NCBI GenBank assembly: GCA_036785705.1
Contig: JAWUZG010000084.1
Coordinates: 17,311,501-17,375,500 of the forward strand
Reading direction: 5' to 3'
DNA: 64,000 nucleotides
Source: Acanthornis magna
Lineage: Eukaryota > Chordata > Aves > Passeriformes > Acanthizidae
Part shown: piece by piece, positions 61,501-64,000 of the stretch
Numbering within the stretch: position 1 is the stretch's first letter
How the letters are laid out: each line of letters opens with the position of its first letter
Made by a program: the position numbers and the translations under genes
Notes under the pieces: model-generated
Databases searched by the model: none
What the model was told of the DNA's origin: nothing
The model's input: the letters and a program-made list of their open reading frames with translations, nothing else

Positions 61501-64000
61501 TATCTTCCCCACTCTCAGTGGAAAGGCACTCAGAAGAAAAGATCCAGAATGTCCAGATGACTGGCGAATTAGTCAGCTTTAAGGAAAAAATAACTGCCAG
61601 AAATTTTCTTTAACATTCCACAGACCTCTCCTTTCCATCCTATGGCATCAAAATATGCTTAATTGATCATACTGAAACTTTGCAGAATAGTAGGTCATTC
61701 TACAGATTTAATAAATTAAAAGCCAGAGCAAATGGACTATGGGTCTGGTAATGTCAGACATGAATTGCTGCAAAAGCACATGATAGATCTGGGCTGTTCT
61801 GCAATCATTGTTTTCCCAGAACACAGGCCAAGAACTCGAGTTAAATGGCCAACCATGGCAGTAGTGAAATAAGAGTTTGTCAAAATCAGTAAAGATTGAG
61901 CTGAGCTCAGTAAAATACATTTTATGGCTTCAAGCAATAGCCCAGTTTAGAAAAAAAAGTCTGCACTTATTCAGCAAAGGACTCGGATTATTGCTAGTGA
62001 ATTTTGAAAAAATAAACATCCCAGAACTGCCTGAGTCTCTCTGGTTGTCCACTGCTGAACTGGGTTCTTAGTCATATAAGTCAAGGTGAAGTACTAATGA
62101 CCTTGATCCAAGGAAGCACTCAATCACATTCCTAATTTTGGTTTTAGAACTAGTCCCATTCGAATCCATTGCATAGATCCAATACTTAAACGTACACATA
62201 GGTCTAAGAACTTTCCTGCCTAAATCTTTCACTTAAGAGGCTAATATTCATAAAATGGAGACAAACTGAAAAAAAGCATAAAGTGATCCATACCAGACAA
62301 AAATGGAGAGCAGTACTGCAATTGCAAAATATTTCTAATTGTGGGGGAAAATGCAGGGGCACTAAAGGGATGCAACTAAAAGTTCTAGATGCAGACATTA
62401 GATGTTGTACATGAACTGCAATACTCAATAACAATGTAGCCAAAGAACAGCTTTCCCCAAAAGCTCAGACACAATACTGCCACTGAGGAAATTAATTTAA
62501 TTTGATTAATAAGAGTATGAAATGTCCCCTTGCAAACCTGACTACTCACATACACACAAATGCAATTATTTTGTGTTTAAATGACAGGGGAAATTTGTGT
62601 GTGAAATTAGCAAGGAGAAGAGCTATTGCAAAGCAAACAAATAACATGGGAAAGAGCTAACTGCACAGTCAATGCAGCAAAGATCCTGTGTTCTGTCTAT
62701 GACTCAAGGAATGAAATAGAAAAGTTAAGAGCTCACACCATGAGCTCCCAGCAGTGTGACTGTTTATGTGCAACAAAAGGACTAAATAAATACAAGGAAA
62801 TGGGGAGAAAAAAGTTCCATCAGCAATTTTTAACCATATGTTTTTTAAAGGAATTACCTCTCACAGAGCTTTAGCTCCACTTACTGGCTGTAAATTAAAT
62901 TCCTCATATAGTTGAAGGACAGCTCCCAAATAATTTTTACTGCCTTCAGTCTGATCTCCCTTCTCGTTTCTCTGAGCCCCCCGACTGACCTTGGTGCAGC
63001 TTAAATCTGAGGCACAGCCGTCAGAAGAAATTTGGTGAACTCTGCACGACTGTCCAAACCAGCACCCATCACATTTCTGGTGCTCCGAACTCCCCCAGGC
63101 TGCCCAGCTGCTAGGAGTGGGTCCACACCTCGAAAGGCTAAAAGGGATACCGGGATCTGGACAAGGCAGAGTGAATGCAATTGTGATTCGTGAAGCAGAG
63201 AGATCATGTACAAGTCTTCATACACCTGCAAGATATGAGTATTTATCTGCATGAAGCAGTGGCCCTGCCACCTCACTACCAATGTCTCTTTAAACCTACT
63301 ACAAAGGGTGCCTGCCTCATATCACAGAGCAATGGAGACTGCTATGCTTATCTGGCTTGGCTCTTCCTCGGCATCACAACTGGATTTGCAGATAGAGTTA
63401 CTTTAATCCTCCTCCTTTTTATCATTGAGTGCCTGTGGAGCATGTGAGCACATACACTTAGGAAGAACAAGAAATGCCAAACATAAGATGAACTACAGTG
63501 TCCAAATGTGGGTATGGAAACAGCTGGAATTCACTGAGTTATCCATGCACTAAGGCCAATGGCAAATGGTGGACTCTGTAGGAAGAGGTACAGCAGTACC
63601 TAATCAGAGAAGAGCAGGACAGCCTGAATTTATACCAGCAATATTCCAGGGATCCCAGCAGTTACCCATTCAGGCATGGGGAAGCACACATGACCCAAAG
63701 AGCTACAGAGATCCTCACTAGCAGGAGGAAGAAAAATTCCTTCCAAACTAGGAAGCACAGGACATGCTGTCAGTGGTCCGTATAAGGGCATTGCATTTCC
63801 CTAATTGAGTCTAAACAGCAAATGGCAAACTCTTTTACAGAGAAAGAAAGCAATCAAAGGTGGACTCTGAAAGCCATGAGACAAATGACTGCCAAAAAAC
63901 CAACACATTCATGATACCTGTAATATCAGACCATCATCAAGAAGGGAAACCATGTTCTCAGGCAATCCCCTGTTCTTCAGAACTGCAGATTCTGGACATG
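55531..64000. other. Noncoding sequence, no recognised gene
   Basis: Unique sequence to the end of the window, with conserved-looking blocks at about 56,640-57,060 and 57,940-58,050 and a (TG)n at 61,456. The somewhat GC-richer stretches near 59,560-59,700 and 63,000-63,180 were checked on both strands for exons and gave none that I recognise. No transposon recognised. Confidence 0.7.
61456..61487. repeat. (TG)n microsatellite
   Basis: A perfect run of ten GT units from 61456, then ATGTGTTTGTGT. Likely length-polymorphic. Confidence 0.9.

Overview
The window reads as vertebrate nuclear DNA, most likely from a bird (or another archosaur), and I find no recognisable protein-coding gene, rRNA or tRNA in it. 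The taxon call rests on the interspersed repeats. There are CR1 LINE fragments, one of them ending in the ATTCTATG-type 3' terminal repeat typical of avian CR1. There are also old MIR-type SINE remnants of the kind shared by birds, reptiles and mammals, and no Alu-, B1- or L1-like sequence. The DNA is AT-rich, CpG-poor and dense in stop codons. The longest open frame is 187 codons, about what chance gives in 64 kb, and no open frame shows a protein family I know. The window is therefore a gene desert or part of a very large intron.

Layout. 1-2,160: unique sequence with a protein-like minus-strand open frame near 300-540. 2,160-2,580: two CR1 pieces in an order opposite to that of an intact element. 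2,580-14,860: unique sequence with a GC-richer island at about 3,000-3,480 and a 33-bp direct repeat at 7,898 and 8,784. 14,860-15,425: two MIR-type SINEs in the same orientation, the second nearly full length. 15,425-19,270: unique, including a block at about 15,900-16,300 that looks like a conserved noncoding element. 19,270-19,610: an ancient minus-strand CR1. 19,610-33,455: unique, with a locally repeated 80-140 bp segment at 31,868 and 32,279. 33,455-34,086: the youngest CR1, internally deleted. 34,086-64,000: mostly unique, with further MIR remnants near 34,640, 36,990, 39,410 (weak) and 55,345, and scattered microsatellites.

What might be functional is regulatory or noncoding RNA, and none of it can be proved from one sequence. 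I list candidate conserved noncoding blocks, four intervals with splice-like or coding-like signals, and two internal direct repeats that named repeat families did not explain for me. I did not find evidence of a new biological system.
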